Counted from the stretch's first letter, positions 17,037-35,028 are shown. The stretch is DNA of 64,000 nt from AC-56 sp963702195 (GCA_963702195.1 OY969725.1:2852001-2916000); one strand, 5' to 3'. Program-made: numbers and translations. The notes: generated by a model not told the origin, from the letters alone.

Positions 17037-17333
17037 TTACTCCGCGACCGCGGCGCCCTCGAACAGCTCGATGCGATCGCCCGGCGCCAGCTGGACGATC
17101 GCCTTCTTCCACGACCGGGTGCGCCCCGAATGCAGCCCGCGGCGCTTCGGCTTCGGGCGAACCTTGGCCGTCCGGACGGCCGCGACCCGCACTTCGAAGA
17201 TCTCCTCGACGGCGCGCGCGACCTGCGTCTTGTGGGCGCGGTCGTCGACCCGGAACGTGTACTTGCCGTCCGACATCAGCGCGTAGCTCTTCTCGGAGAC
17301 GACGGGCTCGATGATCACCTGACGCGCGTCCAC
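17037..17333 (-). CDS. rplW: 50S ribosomal protein L23
   Basis: L23 docks trigger factor and SRP at the tunnel exit. The 98-residue protein has VIIEPVVSEKSYALMSDGKY, TFRVDDRAHKTQVARAVEEI, FEVRVAAVRTAKVRPKPKRR and IVQLAPGDRIELFEG. I choose GTG 17333, which gives the N-terminus MDARQVIIEP and overlaps the rplD stop by one base (TAGTG); the longer open frame upstream is not L23-like. Confidence 0.96.
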   Translation of the reverse strand: MDARQVIIEPVVSEKSYALMSDGKYTFRVDDRAHKTQVARAVEEIFEVRVAAVRTAKVRPKPKRRGLHSGRTRSWKKAIVQLAPGDRIELFEGAAVAE

Positions 17334-17971
17334 TAGCCCTTCGCCTCCTTCGCGCGCTGGGCGACCTGCTCGAGCGCCGTTTGCGACAGCACCAGCGACT
17401 GGTGGCCGATCACGTCGGCGACGCCGACTTGGCTCGCCTGCATGACCCCGACCCCGGGCAGGTTGCGGAAGCTCTTCAGCGCCGCCACCTCGTCGGTGTC
17501 CAGCACCACGAGCGTCGGCTCGCGGGGGGCCCACTTCTCGAGCCATTGGGCGGCCTGCTTGGTCGCGGGCTCGTCGAAGCCGGAGCCGTCGAGCACGGCG
17601 ATGCTGCCGCGGGCGGCGTGAACCGAGAGCGCCGCTCGCAGGGCGCGCCGGCGAGCCTTGCGGTTGACCTTCACGTCGTAGTGGCGCGGCTTGGGACCGA
17701 ACGCGACACCGCCGCCCCGGCGGTGCGGGACGCTGAGCGCGCCCGCGCGAGCGCGGCCGGTGCCCTTCTGCCGCCAGGCCTTGGCGGTGGTCATGGCCAC
17801 CTCGCCGCGGCCGAGCGTGGACGCGGTGCCGCGGCGGCGCGCGGCCAGGTCGGCGCGCGCCGTCTCGTGCACGAGCGACTCGTGGAACTCCTCGCCGAAC
17901 ACGTCGGCGGGCAGATCCGCCTTGGACTGCTTGCCGAGCACCGGCGCCTTGGTGGCGGAAGCCGTAGCCAT
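17333..17971 (-). CDS. rplD: 50S ribosomal protein L4
   Basis: L4 lines the exit tunnel and in many bacteria controls the S10 operon. The 212-residue protein has DLPADVFGEEFHESLVHE, RRGTASTLGRGEVAMTTAKA, WRQKGTGRARAGALSVPHRR, GGGVAFGPKPRHYDVKVNRK and RRRALRAALSVHA, then the Rossmann-like part with NLPGVGVMQASQVGVADVI. ATG 17971 overlaps the rplC stop by one base. The frame extends upstream but the conserved start is clear. Confidence 0.97.
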   Translation of the reverse strand: MATASATKAPVLGKQSKADLPADVFGEEFHESLVHETARADLAARRRGTASTLGRGEVAMTTAKAWRQKGTGRARAGALSVPHRRGGGVAFGPKPRHYDVKVNRKARRRALRAALSVHAARGSIAVLDGSGFDEPATKQAAQWLEKWAPREPTLVVLDTDEVAALKSFRNLPGVGVMQASQVGVADVIGHQSLVLSQTALEQVAQRAKEAKG

Positions 17972-18585
17972 CAGTCGGACCTCACCTCCACAGTGCCGTT
18001 CTTGGGGCCGGGCACGGCGCCCTTGACCAGAAGCAGGTTGCGCTCCGCGTCGATCTCGACCACCTCGAGACGGCGCTGGGTGACGCGCTTGCCGCCCATG
18101 CGGCCGGGCATCTTCATGCCCGGAAAGACGCGGGCGGGATCGGCGCTCGCGCCGATCGATCCGGGGGCGCGGATGTTGTGCGAGCCGTGGGAGACGGGCC
18201 CGCGGCCGAAGTTGTGGCGGCGGATCGTGCCCTGAAAGCCCTTGCCGACGGCGACGCCGGAGACCTTGACGCGCTGGCCGGGCTCGAACTGCTCGACGGT
18301 CAGCACCTCGCCGATGGCGTGCTCGCCGTCCGGGTCGCGGAACTCGACAAGGGTCTTGAGGGATCCGGCGTCCGCCTTCTTGAGGTGGCCGAGCTCGGCC
18401 TTGGTCAGCTTGTGCTCGGGCGCCTCCCCGAATGCGAGCTGGACGGCCGAGTAGCCGTCGCCCTCGGCATCGCGGACTCCGGTCACCGGGCACGGCCCGG
18501 CCTCGATCACCGTCACGGGCACGCGGGTGCCGTCCTCGGTGAACACCTGGGTCATCCCGATCTTCTTGCCGATCAGCGCAGCCAC
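17971..18585 (-). CDS. rplC: 50S ribosomal protein L3
   Basis: L3 acts near the peptidyl-transferase centre and starts 50S assembly. The 204-residue protein has IGKKIGMTQVFTEDGTRVPV, VIEAGPCPVTGVRDAEGDG, YSAVQLAFGEAPEHKLTKAE, VSGVAVGKGFQGTIRRHNFG and RGPVSHGSHNIRAPGSIG, which includes the residues usually found near the methylated Gln. The C-terminus has LLLVKGAVPGPKNGTVEVR. The start is GTG 18585 with GAGG upstream, 7 nt after rpsJ. Confidence 0.97.
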   Translation of the reverse strand: MAALIGKKIGMTQVFTEDGTRVPVTVIEAGPCPVTGVRDAEGDGYSAVQLAFGEAPEHKLTKAELGHLKKADAGSLKTLVEFRDPDGEHAIGEVLTVEQFEPGQRVKVSGVAVGKGFQGTIRRHNFGRGPVSHGSHNIRAPGSIGASADPARVFPGMKMPGRMGGKRVTQRRLEVVEIDAERNLLLVKGAVPGPKNGTVEVRSD

Positions 18586-18592
18586 AGCAACC

Positions 18593-18913
18593 TCAGGTCT
18601 TGATCTCGATGTCGACGCCCGCCGGGAGCGCGTCGAGGCGCTGGAGGGAGTCGATCGTCTTCGGCGTGGGCTGGTGGATGTCGATCAGCCGCTTGTGGGT
18701 ACGGATCTCGAAATGCTCGCGCGAGTCCTTGTCCTTGAACGGGGAGCGGATCACGCAGTAGACGTTCTTGTCCGTGGGCAGGGGCACGGGCCCGGCGACG
18801 CGGGCACCGGTGCGCTGCGCGGTCTCGACGATCTCGCGGGCAGCGCGATCGATGGCGTCGTGGTCGTACGCCTTGAGACGGATTCGGATCTTGTTTGCGG
18901 CTATCGAAGCCAA
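18593..18913 (-). CDS. rpsJ: 30S ribosomal protein S10 (first gene of the S10 operon)
   Basis: S10 is also the transcription-elongation factor NusE, binding NusB and NusG. The 106-residue protein has KIRIRLKAYDHDAIDRAARE, IVETAQRTGARVAGPVPLPT, HFEIRTHKRLIDIHQPTPKT and the end LDALPAGVDIEIKT. The start is TTG at 18913 with GAGAGA just upstream; no ATG or GTG gives a better N-terminus. It opens a run of 22 genes down to secY. The 200-bp leader before it contains GC-rich hairpins and a copy of the dispersed repeat. Confidence 0.97.
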   Translation of the reverse strand: MASIAANKIRIRLKAYDHDAIDRAAREIVETAQRTGARVAGPVPLPTDKNVYCVIRSPFKDKDSREHFEIRTHKRLIDIHQPTPKTIDSLQRLDALPAGVDIEIKT

Positions 18914-18947
18914 TTTCTCTCTATTTCGTTACGCGTCCTTATCGCGC

Positions 18948-18985
18948 AGACGGGGCACCGCCCCTTGCTCGTGGGGCGCCGCCCC
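18948..18985. repeat. twin 13-bp GC palindromes in the rpsJ leader
   Basis: Two near-identical palindromic words, GGGGCACCGCCCC and GGGGCGCCGCCCC, stand about 10 bp apart in the rpsJ leader, next to an AT-rich patch (GTTTTATGTAACAAG). Each could form a small hairpin in the transcript. They may be part of an S10-operon leader structure, but I see no L4-binding motif that I can name. Confidence 0.5.
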
Positions 18986-19006
18986 GGGTTTTATGTAACA
19001 AGCTCC

Positions 19007-19046
19007 CCCCGTCGGCTCCTCCGCTTCGCGTCCGGGGCCGACGGGG
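19007..19046. repeat. dispersed hairpin repeat, copy B (rpsJ-tuf intergenic)
   Basis: This copy has perfect 10-bp arms (CCCCGTCGGC at 19007-19016 and GCCGACGGGG at 19037-19046) around the 20-nt loop TCCTCCGCTTCGCGTCCGGG. The loop is identical in copies A and C, while the arms differ in sequence but keep pairing. It is the only copy outside a coding region. Confidence 0.85.
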
Positions 19047-19080
19047 CTTCATGCGGGTCGGGTTTCTCTCCGACCACACA

Positions 19081-19108
19081 AAGGGCCAGCTCTAGCGAGC
19101 CGGCCCTT
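19081..19108 (-). terminator. rho-independent-type terminator after tuf
   Basis: A hairpin with arms AAGGGCC-GCTC and GAGC-GGCCCTT (one A:C bulge) and a TAGC loop lies 6 nt past the tuf stop. On the minus strand it is followed by TTTGTGTGG, a weak U-tract. It would separate tuf from the S10 operon. Confidence 0.6.
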
Positions 19109-19113
19109 GGTCG

Positions 19114-20301
<1,188 letters not shown>

Positions 20302-20397
20302 CTCGCTCCTTTGGCCTTTCTTTGATCTCGGTTGAAGTCTTGGTCTTGGTTGTGCTGGTCTTTCCGGAGATCCGCCGGTACGCGGGCGAACCTGGGG

Positions 20398-20403
20398 AAT
20401 ATA
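20398..20403 (-). promoter_or_regulatory. putative -10 element upstream of tuf
   Basis: TATATT stands on the minus strand in the 109-bp gap between fusA and tuf, 8 nt after the fusA stop. It matches five of six consensus bases, but no -35 hexamer is recognisable inside the end of fusA. It could give tuf its own transcript in addition to read-through. Confidence 0.3.
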
Positions 20404-20410
20404 GGAGAAA

Positions 20411-22522
<2,112 letters not shown>

Positions 22523-22609
22523 TGTGCGTAAAGTGTGCTTAGTCGTCGCGGCTAACCGGGCCGCGGCACCGCCTAGGAGGAGACGTCGGGCCGGACACTG
22601 AATGCGCCC

Positions 22610-22633
22610 ACAAAAAAGGCCCGCACGGGCCTT
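22610..22633 (-). terminator. terminator-like hairpin in the fusA leader
   Basis: On the minus strand, the stem AAGGCCC/GGGCCTT with a 4-nt loop is followed directly by TTTTTTGTG. It lies about 100 nt before fusA and about 110 nt after the proposed fusA promoter. There is no minus-strand gene upstream before rpsG, 2.2 kb away, so it may act as an attenuator of fusA rather than as the end of an operon. Confidence 0.65.
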
Positions 22634-22716
22634 GGCGCTAGTGCCGAATCAGCCCGAAATCGCCTATATCGTGCGGCTCTCCATGGATTGGATGTCCGCT
22701 CGGATGCAGCATCTGG

Positions 22717-22745
22717 CTGACGCCCGAGCGACGGCTGAATATAGC
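22717..22745 (+). promoter_or_regulatory. putative promoter of the plus-strand membrane gene pair
   Basis: CTGACG (22717-22722), a 17-bp spacer, then TATAGC (22740-22745) match sigma-A -35/-10 consensus at four of six positions each. The expected transcription start is about 20 nt before the ATG at 22775. Its -10 overlaps the -10 of the opposing fusA promoter. Confidence 0.45.
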
Positions 22746-22765
22746 AGGTGGATGCTGCCCGTCAG
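22738..22765 (-). promoter_or_regulatory. fusA: putative fusA promoter
   Basis: On the minus strand CTGACG (22760-22765), a 16-bp spacer and TATATT (22738-22743) form a good sigma-A promoter for fusA. The same CTGACG hexamer is used by the divergent promoter, giving a nearly symmetrical bidirectional module. Confidence 0.5.
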
Positions 22766-22774
22766 ACAGGCTGA

Positions 22775-23794
22775 ATGAGGCTTAACCGTCGCAAGAATCG
22801 CGGGTCCGAGAGTCGCCCGAAACGGGTGTCCTCAGACGTCTCCGAATCGGCTTCCGGCGGCGTCGAGAAGCGGGCGGACAAGCCGCGCAGTTCGCTCGCC
22901 AGGAGCGTCCAGAAGATGAGGTCCGAGAAGGACACGGAGTTCGAGGCGCGGACGGCACGAGAGAAGCGGGAGGCGCGGCGGGAGGCGCGCAAGACCCGCG
23001 AGGAGCGCAAGCCACGCGAGCGCCGGGGACGGGGCGCGAGCGCCGCGGAGCGGCGGGCGAAGCTCGTCCGGGCGGCGAAGGCGGTGGCCGTGGACGCGCT
23101 GGGGATTGCGCGCGAGCTGCTGCGCTGGCCGGCCCGGATCTGGATGACGGTCGCCGAGGCGCTCGGCAAGGCCATCCTCGCCGCCTGGGTGCGCGGCGTG
23201 CTCCCCGCCTGGCGAGTCATCCTGCGGGTCATGCGTGTGGCGCTCGCGTTCGGCGAGCGCACCGTCACACCCGCCCGCGGCCTTGCCGTTGTCGCGCTCG
23301 CGGCGACGATCACGCTTGGGGCGTCGCAATTCTCCGACTACCGGGCCGTGGAGGTGGGGAAGCCGGCGTACACCAAGGTCGAGCAGGTCGCCCAGCCGCC
23401 CCAGGTCGCGAAGGCCATGCCCCGCTCGGCGCACGGCGTCTGGGTCTTCGTGGTCGCGGTCGCCTGCCTGTTCATCACGGTGTTCGCCGTCTGGCGCAAC
23501 TATCGGCTCGCCCGATTGCTGTTGTTCGGAGGATTGGCCGTAGTCGCGATAAGCCTGCTCACAGATCGCCCCGAGGGCCTGCGCCTGGGAACGACGGGTG
23601 AGGCCTATGCCGGTGCTCAGGCCGTGCTCCTTGGCCCGTTCTGGGTGCAGCTGTTCTCGGGCGTGACCCTCGCGATCGTGGGGCCGCTGCTCGCCGTTCA
23701 GCTGCGCGGCAAGCGGGCGGTGCGCCGCGGGCGCTCCGGCGAGCGGATCAAGTCGCGCCGGGCCCCCAGGCTCAGGCCGGGAGTGGGCACGTGA
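22775..23794 (+). CDS. hypothetical membrane protein with charged N-terminus
   Basis: This is a 339-residue protein of unrecognised family. Residues 1-90 are very rich in Arg, Lys, Glu and Ser (REKREARREARKTREERKPR), probably cytosolic. The rest has about four hydrophobic segments: around 165-185 (GLAVVALAATITLGASQF), 222-242 (GVWVFVVAVACLFITVFAVW), 247-262 (LLLFGGLAVVAISLL) and 290-312 (VQLFSGVTLAIVGPLLAVQL). The segment between the first two (FSDYRAVEVGKPAYTKVEQV) is likely outside the cell. It overlaps the next gene by 4 nt (GTGA), so the two are co-translated. It lies inside the broken str operon, divergent from fusA. Confidence 0.75.
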   Translation: MRLNRRKNRGSESRPKRVSSDVSESASGGVEKRADKPRSSLARSVQKMRSEKDTEFEARTAREKREARREARKTREERKPRERRGRGASAAERRAKLVRAAKAVAVDALGIARELLRWPARIWMTVAEALGKAILAAWVRGVLPAWRVILRVMRVALAFGERTVTPARGLAVVALAATITLGASQFSDYRAVEVGKPAYTKVEQVAQPPQVAKAMPRSAHGVWVFVVAVACLFITVFAVWRNYRLARLLLFGGLAVVAISLLTDRPEGLRLGTTGEAYAGAQAVLLGPFWVQLFSGVTLAIVGPLLAVQLRGKRAVRRGRSGERIKSRRAPRLRPGVGT

Positions 23795-24588
23795 GCGCCC
23801 GCAAGTACGCGTCGGCCGTCCCGACGCCGATCGGCCTCGCCGTGGTGACGGGGCTCCTGTTCTTCGTCGTCGCGCTGATTTCAGGGGCGTCGCTCGGGCT
23901 GGCGCTGGCGCTCGCGGGCGGCGGCGGCGTCCTCGTGGGGGCCCTGTTCTCCGCCCGTCAGAACCCGGAGCGGCTCCTGCCGCTCGCCTGCATCGCCGGG
24001 GCCGCGGCCCTGTTCGCCTCGGAGTTCATGACCACCTTCCAGCTGGCGTCGACCTCTTCGGCGGGCCCCGAGTTCTGCAACGTCGAGGCAGCCGGGCGGC
24101 ATCACTTCGCCCTCGGGATTCTCGCGATCTTCGCGGTGATCGCGGTGATCGTCGCGGTCACCGCCGGCTCCAAGCCCGCCGCGATCGCCGTTGGCATCGC
24201 CGGCGTGGCGGCCCTGATCCTCTTCCTGACTATCGACCTGCCGCACGCCAACAACACCGGGACCCTGGGGCCCTGCAACGCGACGGCGGCGGCCAACTTC
24301 TTCGACGCCAAGGCCGACCCGCAGGCCGGGTTCTGGCTCGAGATGGTGGGCGGCCTCGCGCTCGCCCTGAGCGGGGTCGCGCTGGCGACCCTGAGCCCCG
24401 AGCAGCTGCGCGCGATCCGCCCGCGCTGGCTGGGCGGGGCGAAGGAGGACGGGAAGGCCGCATCGAAGCCCACGGCGACCGCTCCGTTGAGCGATCTCGA
24501 CGCGGAGCTCGCGGGTTCGAGCAACGACCGCCCCGAGACGCGCGCCACTCGCCGGCGCACCAGGGCCAGGGGCGGCCGGGGCGGTTAG
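23791..24588 (+). CDS. hypothetical multi-pass membrane protein
   Basis: This is a 265-residue protein starting at GTG 23791 inside the stop of the preceding gene. Six to seven hydrophobic segments are visible (for example GLAVVTGLLFFVVALISGAS, LACIAGAAALFASEF, FALGILAIFAVIAVIVAV, GIAGVAALILFLTIDLP, MVGGLALALSGVALATL). Two Cys, in EFCNVEAAG and GPCNATAA, lie in predicted outer loops and could pair. The last 50 residues are polar and Arg-rich. I do not recognise the family. With the preceding gene it looks like a two-subunit membrane complex of unknown role. Confidence 0.75.
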   Translation: MSARKYASAVPTPIGLAVVTGLLFFVVALISGASLGLALALAGGGGVLVGALFSARQNPERLLPLACIAGAAALFASEFMTTFQLASTSSAGPEFCNVEAAGRHHFALGILAIFAVIAVIVAVTAGSKPAAIAVGIAGVAALILFLTIDLPHANNTGTLGPCNATAAANFFDAKADPQAGFWLEMVGGLALALSGVALATLSPEQLRAIRPRWLGGAKEDGKAASKPTATAPLSDLDAELAGSSNDRPETRATRRRTRARGGRGG

Positions 24589-24812
24589 CCCGATCTCGCT
24601 CCAGCCGTCGCAGCCCGGCTGAGGTCGATCGCTGAGGTCGATCCAGGCTCGAGACTGGAGCTTGTTTCCGTATGGGTGCCAAGGTCCAGCCTCGATCCCT
24701 CGCCGGGATCGACAATGCGGTCAGTACCGCCAGGCGACACAAACTGCATTCTCGGCGGCAGCTCGGCCAGAAGCGGTCGGCTGCGTCCACCTCTGGAACT
24801 ACTGAGGAGGCG
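24589..24812. other. convergent intergenic region with a small tandem duplication
   Basis: This is the gap between the end of the plus-strand membrane gene and the end of rpsG. It contains GCTGAGGTCGAT twice in tandem (about 24620-24645) followed by an imperfect inverted repeat around CTCGAGACTGGAGC. I see no gene, no T-tract terminator and no RNA gene. Confidence 0.4.
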
Positions 24813-25283
24813 CTACCAGCGGTAGTGGGCGAAGGCCTTGTTGGCCTGGGCCATGCGGTAGATGTCGTCCTTGCGCTTCCAGGCGCCGCCCTGCTGCTGG
24901 GTGGCGTCGAGCATCTCGTTGGCGAGGCGCTCCGACATCGACTTCTCGCGCCGGGACCGGGCGAACTGCACCAGCCAGCGGACGGCGAGGGTGCGCGCCC
25001 GTCGGGCGGGCACCTCGACGGGCACCTGATAGGTGGCGCCTCCGACGCGGCGGGAGCGAACCTCCAGGACCGGGGTCAGCTCCTTGATCGCGTCGTCGAG
25101 GACGTCGACCGGCGGGCGGCCCGTGCGCTCGCCGACGACCGCTAGGGCGTCGTACGTGATCTGCTCGGCCCGCGACTTCTTGCCGTCGCTCATGACCTTG
25201 TTGATCACCTGCTGGACGAGCCGGCTGCGATGCGTGGCATCCGGCTCGACGGGGCGAATTGGTGCGCGGGCGCGACGGGGCAC
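24813..25283 (-). CDS. rpsG: 30S ribosomal protein S7
   Basis: S7 nucleates the 30S head and contacts the E-site. The 156-residue protein is standard: MPRRARAPIRPVEPDATHR, RLVQQVINKVMSDGKKSRAE, ALAVVGERTGRPPVDVLDDA, VEVRSRRVGGATYQVPVEV-type signature (VLEVRSRRVGGATYQVPVEV), RRARTLAVRWLVQFARSRRE, RLANEMLDATQQQGGAWKRK and the end NKAFAHYRW. I choose GTG 25283, which gives the conserved N-terminus; the rpsL stop is 2 nt upstream. fusA does not follow. Confidence 0.97.
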   Translation of the reverse strand: MPRRARAPIRPVEPDATHRSRLVQQVINKVMSDGKKSRAEQITYDALAVVGERTGRPPVDVLDDAIKELTPVLEVRSRRVGGATYQVPVEVPARRARTLAVRWLVQFARSRREKSMSERLANEMLDATQQQGGAWKRKDDIYRMAQANKAFAHYRW

Positions 25284-25285
25284 GG

Positions 25286-25678
25286 TTACTTCTTGACCCC
25301 GTAGTGCGACCGGGACTGCTTGCGGTCCGAGACGCCGGAGGCGTCGAGCGTGCCCCGGACGACCTTGTAGCGGACGCCCGGAAGGTCCTTGACGCGCCCA
25401 CCGCGGACGAGCACCACCGAGTGCTCCTGGAGGTTGTGCCCCTCGCCCGGGATGTAGCAGGTGACCTCCATGCCATTGGTGAGCCGGACGCGGGCCACCT
25501 TGCGGAGGGCCGAGTTCGGCTTCTTCGGGGTCACCGTGTAGACACGCGTGCAAACGCCCCGCCGCTGCGGGGCCGCGATGCGGCGCTTGCGCCCCTGGCC
25601 GGACTTGAGGCCGGGGGTGGCCACCTTCTTCGTGGGACGGTTGCGGCCCTTGCGGATCAGCTGACTGGTCGTAGGCAC
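25286..25678 (-). CDS. rpsL: 30S ribosomal protein S12
   Basis: S12 is the decoding-centre protein. The 130-residue protein has MPTTSQLIRKGRNRPTKKVA, RRGVCTRVYTVTPKKPNSAL, RKVARVRLTNGMEVTCYIPG, and LVRGGRVKDLPGVRYKVVRG. Lys residues equivalent to K43 and K88 of E. coli are present, so no streptomycin-resistance change is seen. I choose GTG 25678 at the conserved N-terminus; the longer open frame is upstream sequence. No Shine-Dalgarno precedes it, and TACCAT stands 8 nt before the GTG, so a leaderless mRNA is possible. Confidence 0.97.
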   Translation of the reverse strand: MPTTSQLIRKGRNRPTKKVATPGLKSGQGRKRRIAAPQRRGVCTRVYTVTPKKPNSALRKVARVRLTNGMEVTCYIPGEGHNLQEHSVVLVRGGRVKDLPGVRYKVVRGTLDASGVSDRKQSRSHYGVKK

Positions 25679-25775
25679 GGCGGGGAATGGTACAAGGCCC
25701 CCAGTGAGCGGGACGCGAACGGTGTGAAGAAACCAGCCCAGGCGCCGGTCTGGAACGGCGCGGCTGGTTTCGAAC

Positions 25776-25803
25776 TTGCGCCCGGTAGGCACCTCGTTAC
25801 GCT
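25776..25803 (+). promoter_or_regulatory. putative promoter of the HAD gene (leaderless type)
   Basis: TTGCGC, a 16-bp spacer, then TACGCT ends 6 nt before the GTG at 25810. If used, transcription would start at or next to the start codon, giving a leaderless mRNA. This fits the absence of a Shine-Dalgarno. The match is moderate. Confidence 0.35.
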
Positions 25804-25809
25804 GACCTC

Positions 25810-26304
25810 GTGTCGCAGGAACACCCCGTACTGGCCCTCGACGTCGACGGCGTGATCAGCCTGTTCGGCTTCGAGGGGCCCATCGGCGAGGCCCCCGGGC
25901 GCTTCCACCTCATCAACGGCATGGCGCACTGCATCCCGGAGGGGCTCGGCCCGATGCTCGAGCGGTTGCGCGCCTTCTACGAGATCGTCTGGGCGACCGG
26001 ATGGGAGGACCGTGCAAACGAGCGTCTCCCCGAGATCCTCGGGCTTCCGGGCGAGCTCCCCTTCCTAACCTTCGCCGGCAGGGCCCGCTTCGGCACCGCC
26101 CACTGGAAGATCGAAGCGATCGATCGCTTCGCCGGCGAGCGGGCGCTGGCGTGGGTCGACGACTCGATCGACGAGACCTGCCGGATCTGGGCGGACGAGC
26201 GCTCCGCCCCCACGCTCCTGGTGGAGACGGAGTCCGCCGAGGGCCTCACGGACGAGCATGTCGACGCGCTGATTGAGTGGGCGCGCGAGGGGTACACTGG
26301 CTGA
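25810..26304 (+). CDS. HAD-superfamily protein (secondary-metabolite/RNA-repair-type HAD)
   Basis: This is a 164-residue single-domain HAD-like protein. Motif I is LALDVDGVI (8-16), with the nucleophile Asp11 and the acid/base Asp13. Motif II is ATGWED (Thr). Motif III is a Lys in AHWKIEAIDRF. Motif IV is ALAWVDDSIDE. No large cap is present (FGFEGPIGEAPGRFHLINGM is a short insertion). This is the pattern of small actinobacterial HAD proteins of unknown substrate, related to the HAD domain in RNA-repair proteins. The start is GTG 25810. It is divergent from rpsL and 3 nt before the next gene. Confidence 0.8.
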   Translation: MSQEHPVLALDVDGVISLFGFEGPIGEAPGRFHLINGMAHCIPEGLGPMLERLRAFYEIVWATGWEDRANERLPEILGLPGELPFLTFAGRARFGTAHWKIEAIDRFAGERALAWVDDSIDETCRIWADERSAPTLLVETESAEGLTDEHVDALIEWAREGYTG

Positions 26305-26307
26305 CGC

Positions 26308-26634
26308 GTGGAGGGGTTCTGGCCGATCTTCTTCCTGGCGGTGATCCTGAAGATCCCCGTCGCTGCCCTGCTCTACCTCGTCTGGTGGGCGATCAAGCAG
26401 ACGCCGGAGACCGAGGAGGCGCCGCCGGAGGCCGAAGACCGCGACCTCCTGCACTGGCGCCGCCAGCCAAAGAAGCCGCGCGATCCACGCCGGGGCCCGC
26501 ACGCGCCGGACGCGCTTCCACTTCCATCCTGCCCGCCGGGCGGCCGCACCCGCATCTTCACACCGCCCGTCCCGGCCAGAGCGGCGACGGCCCACGCGCG
26601 CGGCTCCGCGGAGCCCGAGCGCGAGTCCGTCTAG
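26308..26634 (+). CDS. hypothetical single-pass membrane protein
   Basis: This is a 108-residue protein from GTG 26308, right behind the HAD gene. One N-terminal membrane helix (FWPIFFLAVILKIPVAALLY and LVWW, residues 4-27) is followed by a polar, Pro- and Arg-rich tail with HWRRQPKKPRDPRRGPHAP. The C-terminal 30 residues are low-complexity. No family is recognised. Such short proteins beside HAD genes are common in this bacterial group, but no role is known to me. Confidence 0.6.
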   Translation: MEGFWPIFFLAVILKIPVAALLYLVWWAIKQTPETEEAPPEAEDRDLLHWRRQPKKPRDPRRGPHAPDALPLPSCPPGGRTRIFTPPVPARAATAHARGSAEPERESV

Positions 26635-26649
26635 GCGGCCCGGCCGCGC

Positions 26650-27133
26650 TCCGCGAGGGCGCGTCACGAGCACGAGCGTCGCTTCGGGCTCCTCCGTGAT
26701 CTGGCGCCAGAGGAAGTCCAGCTCGTAGCCATGCATGGTGAGGTTGGTCTCCGGGGCGGGCACACCGGCCAGCCTGACCAGGCTCAGAAGGCATTCCTCG
26801 GCCTCGGACCGCGCCAGCGCGGGCTTGGTCGGGCCGCTGAGCAGCTCACGCAGCCAAGCGCCAAAGCACGGTCCCGCTCTCGTGGCTGATCGCGGCGTCC
26901 AGGCCGCAGGCAACCGCCGCGGCAGCCTGGGGCGCTTCATCCGACTGGACCGATCCCACCGCATACACGCCGCGATGCATCGGTCGCAGCCAGCCTGCAC
27001 GCACACGGTTGTCGATCACATCGCGGCCGATCCCAGCGGAGACCAGCTGATCGCGACCGACTACGCCATGCGGTCGTGACAGCGCCGATATCCGACGCTC
27101 GACCGCGAAGAGGCGCGCCAACCCTTCAGCCAT
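26650..27133 (-). pseudogene. decayed AbiEi-type/DUF559 gene (copy 3)
   Basis: The N-terminal 95 residues are an intact AbiEi-type winged helix: RISALSRPHGVVGRDQLVSA, RAGWLRPMHRGVYAVGS, DAAISHESGTVLWRLAA, then a stop at 26846. Downstream, in another frame, are pieces of the C-terminal DUF559 part: ARSEAEECLLSLVRLAGVPA, TMHGYELDFLWRQ, then ITEEPEATLVLVTRP. About 120 middle residues are missing. The nuclease core between DFLWR and WRQITEEPEAT seems deleted through the shared WRQ. So at least one frameshift and two deletions have killed the gene. It lies between rpoC and the rpsL region, on the same strand as both. Confidence 0.75.
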
Positions 27134-27153
27134 CCGCTCACCAAACCGCCGTT

Positions 27154-27188
27154 GAAGACTTGACCGCTCACAGGACGGTTAAGTCTTC
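27154..27188. repeat. inverted repeat upstream of the AbiEi-type pseudogene
   Basis: Arms of 13 bp (GAAGACTTGACCG at 27154-27166 and CGGTTAAGTCTTC at 27176-27188) match at 12 positions around a 9-bp spacer. It stands 21 bp before the ATG of the AbiEi-like pseudogene. Known AbiEi antitoxins bind inverted repeats upstream of their own operons, so this could be a surviving operator. There is no T-tract, so a terminator is less likely. Confidence 0.6.
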
Positions 27189-27366
27189 AGCCGCGCCTCG
27201 TGCCCGCGGCTGAAGGGTTCGCGACGGAGACCGCTCCGGGGCCGACCGGCCGGGTGTGGCGGGCGGCGGGGCTTGGCAGGCCGCCCCGCAGAGTGGGTCC
27301 CCGGGGCGCGCCCTTATTGCCGCTATTCGATTCGGGCCCCGGTGGGGCCGGGACGGATTCCCCGGC

Positions 27367-34943
<7,577 letters not shown>

Positions 34944-35028
34944 CTGGGCGACTCCTCAGAAGGTCGTGGGACGCGAATCTGCGCGAGTAGATTCGGGGCA
35001 GCAAGGGCTCGACGGCGCGCGACCCTGC

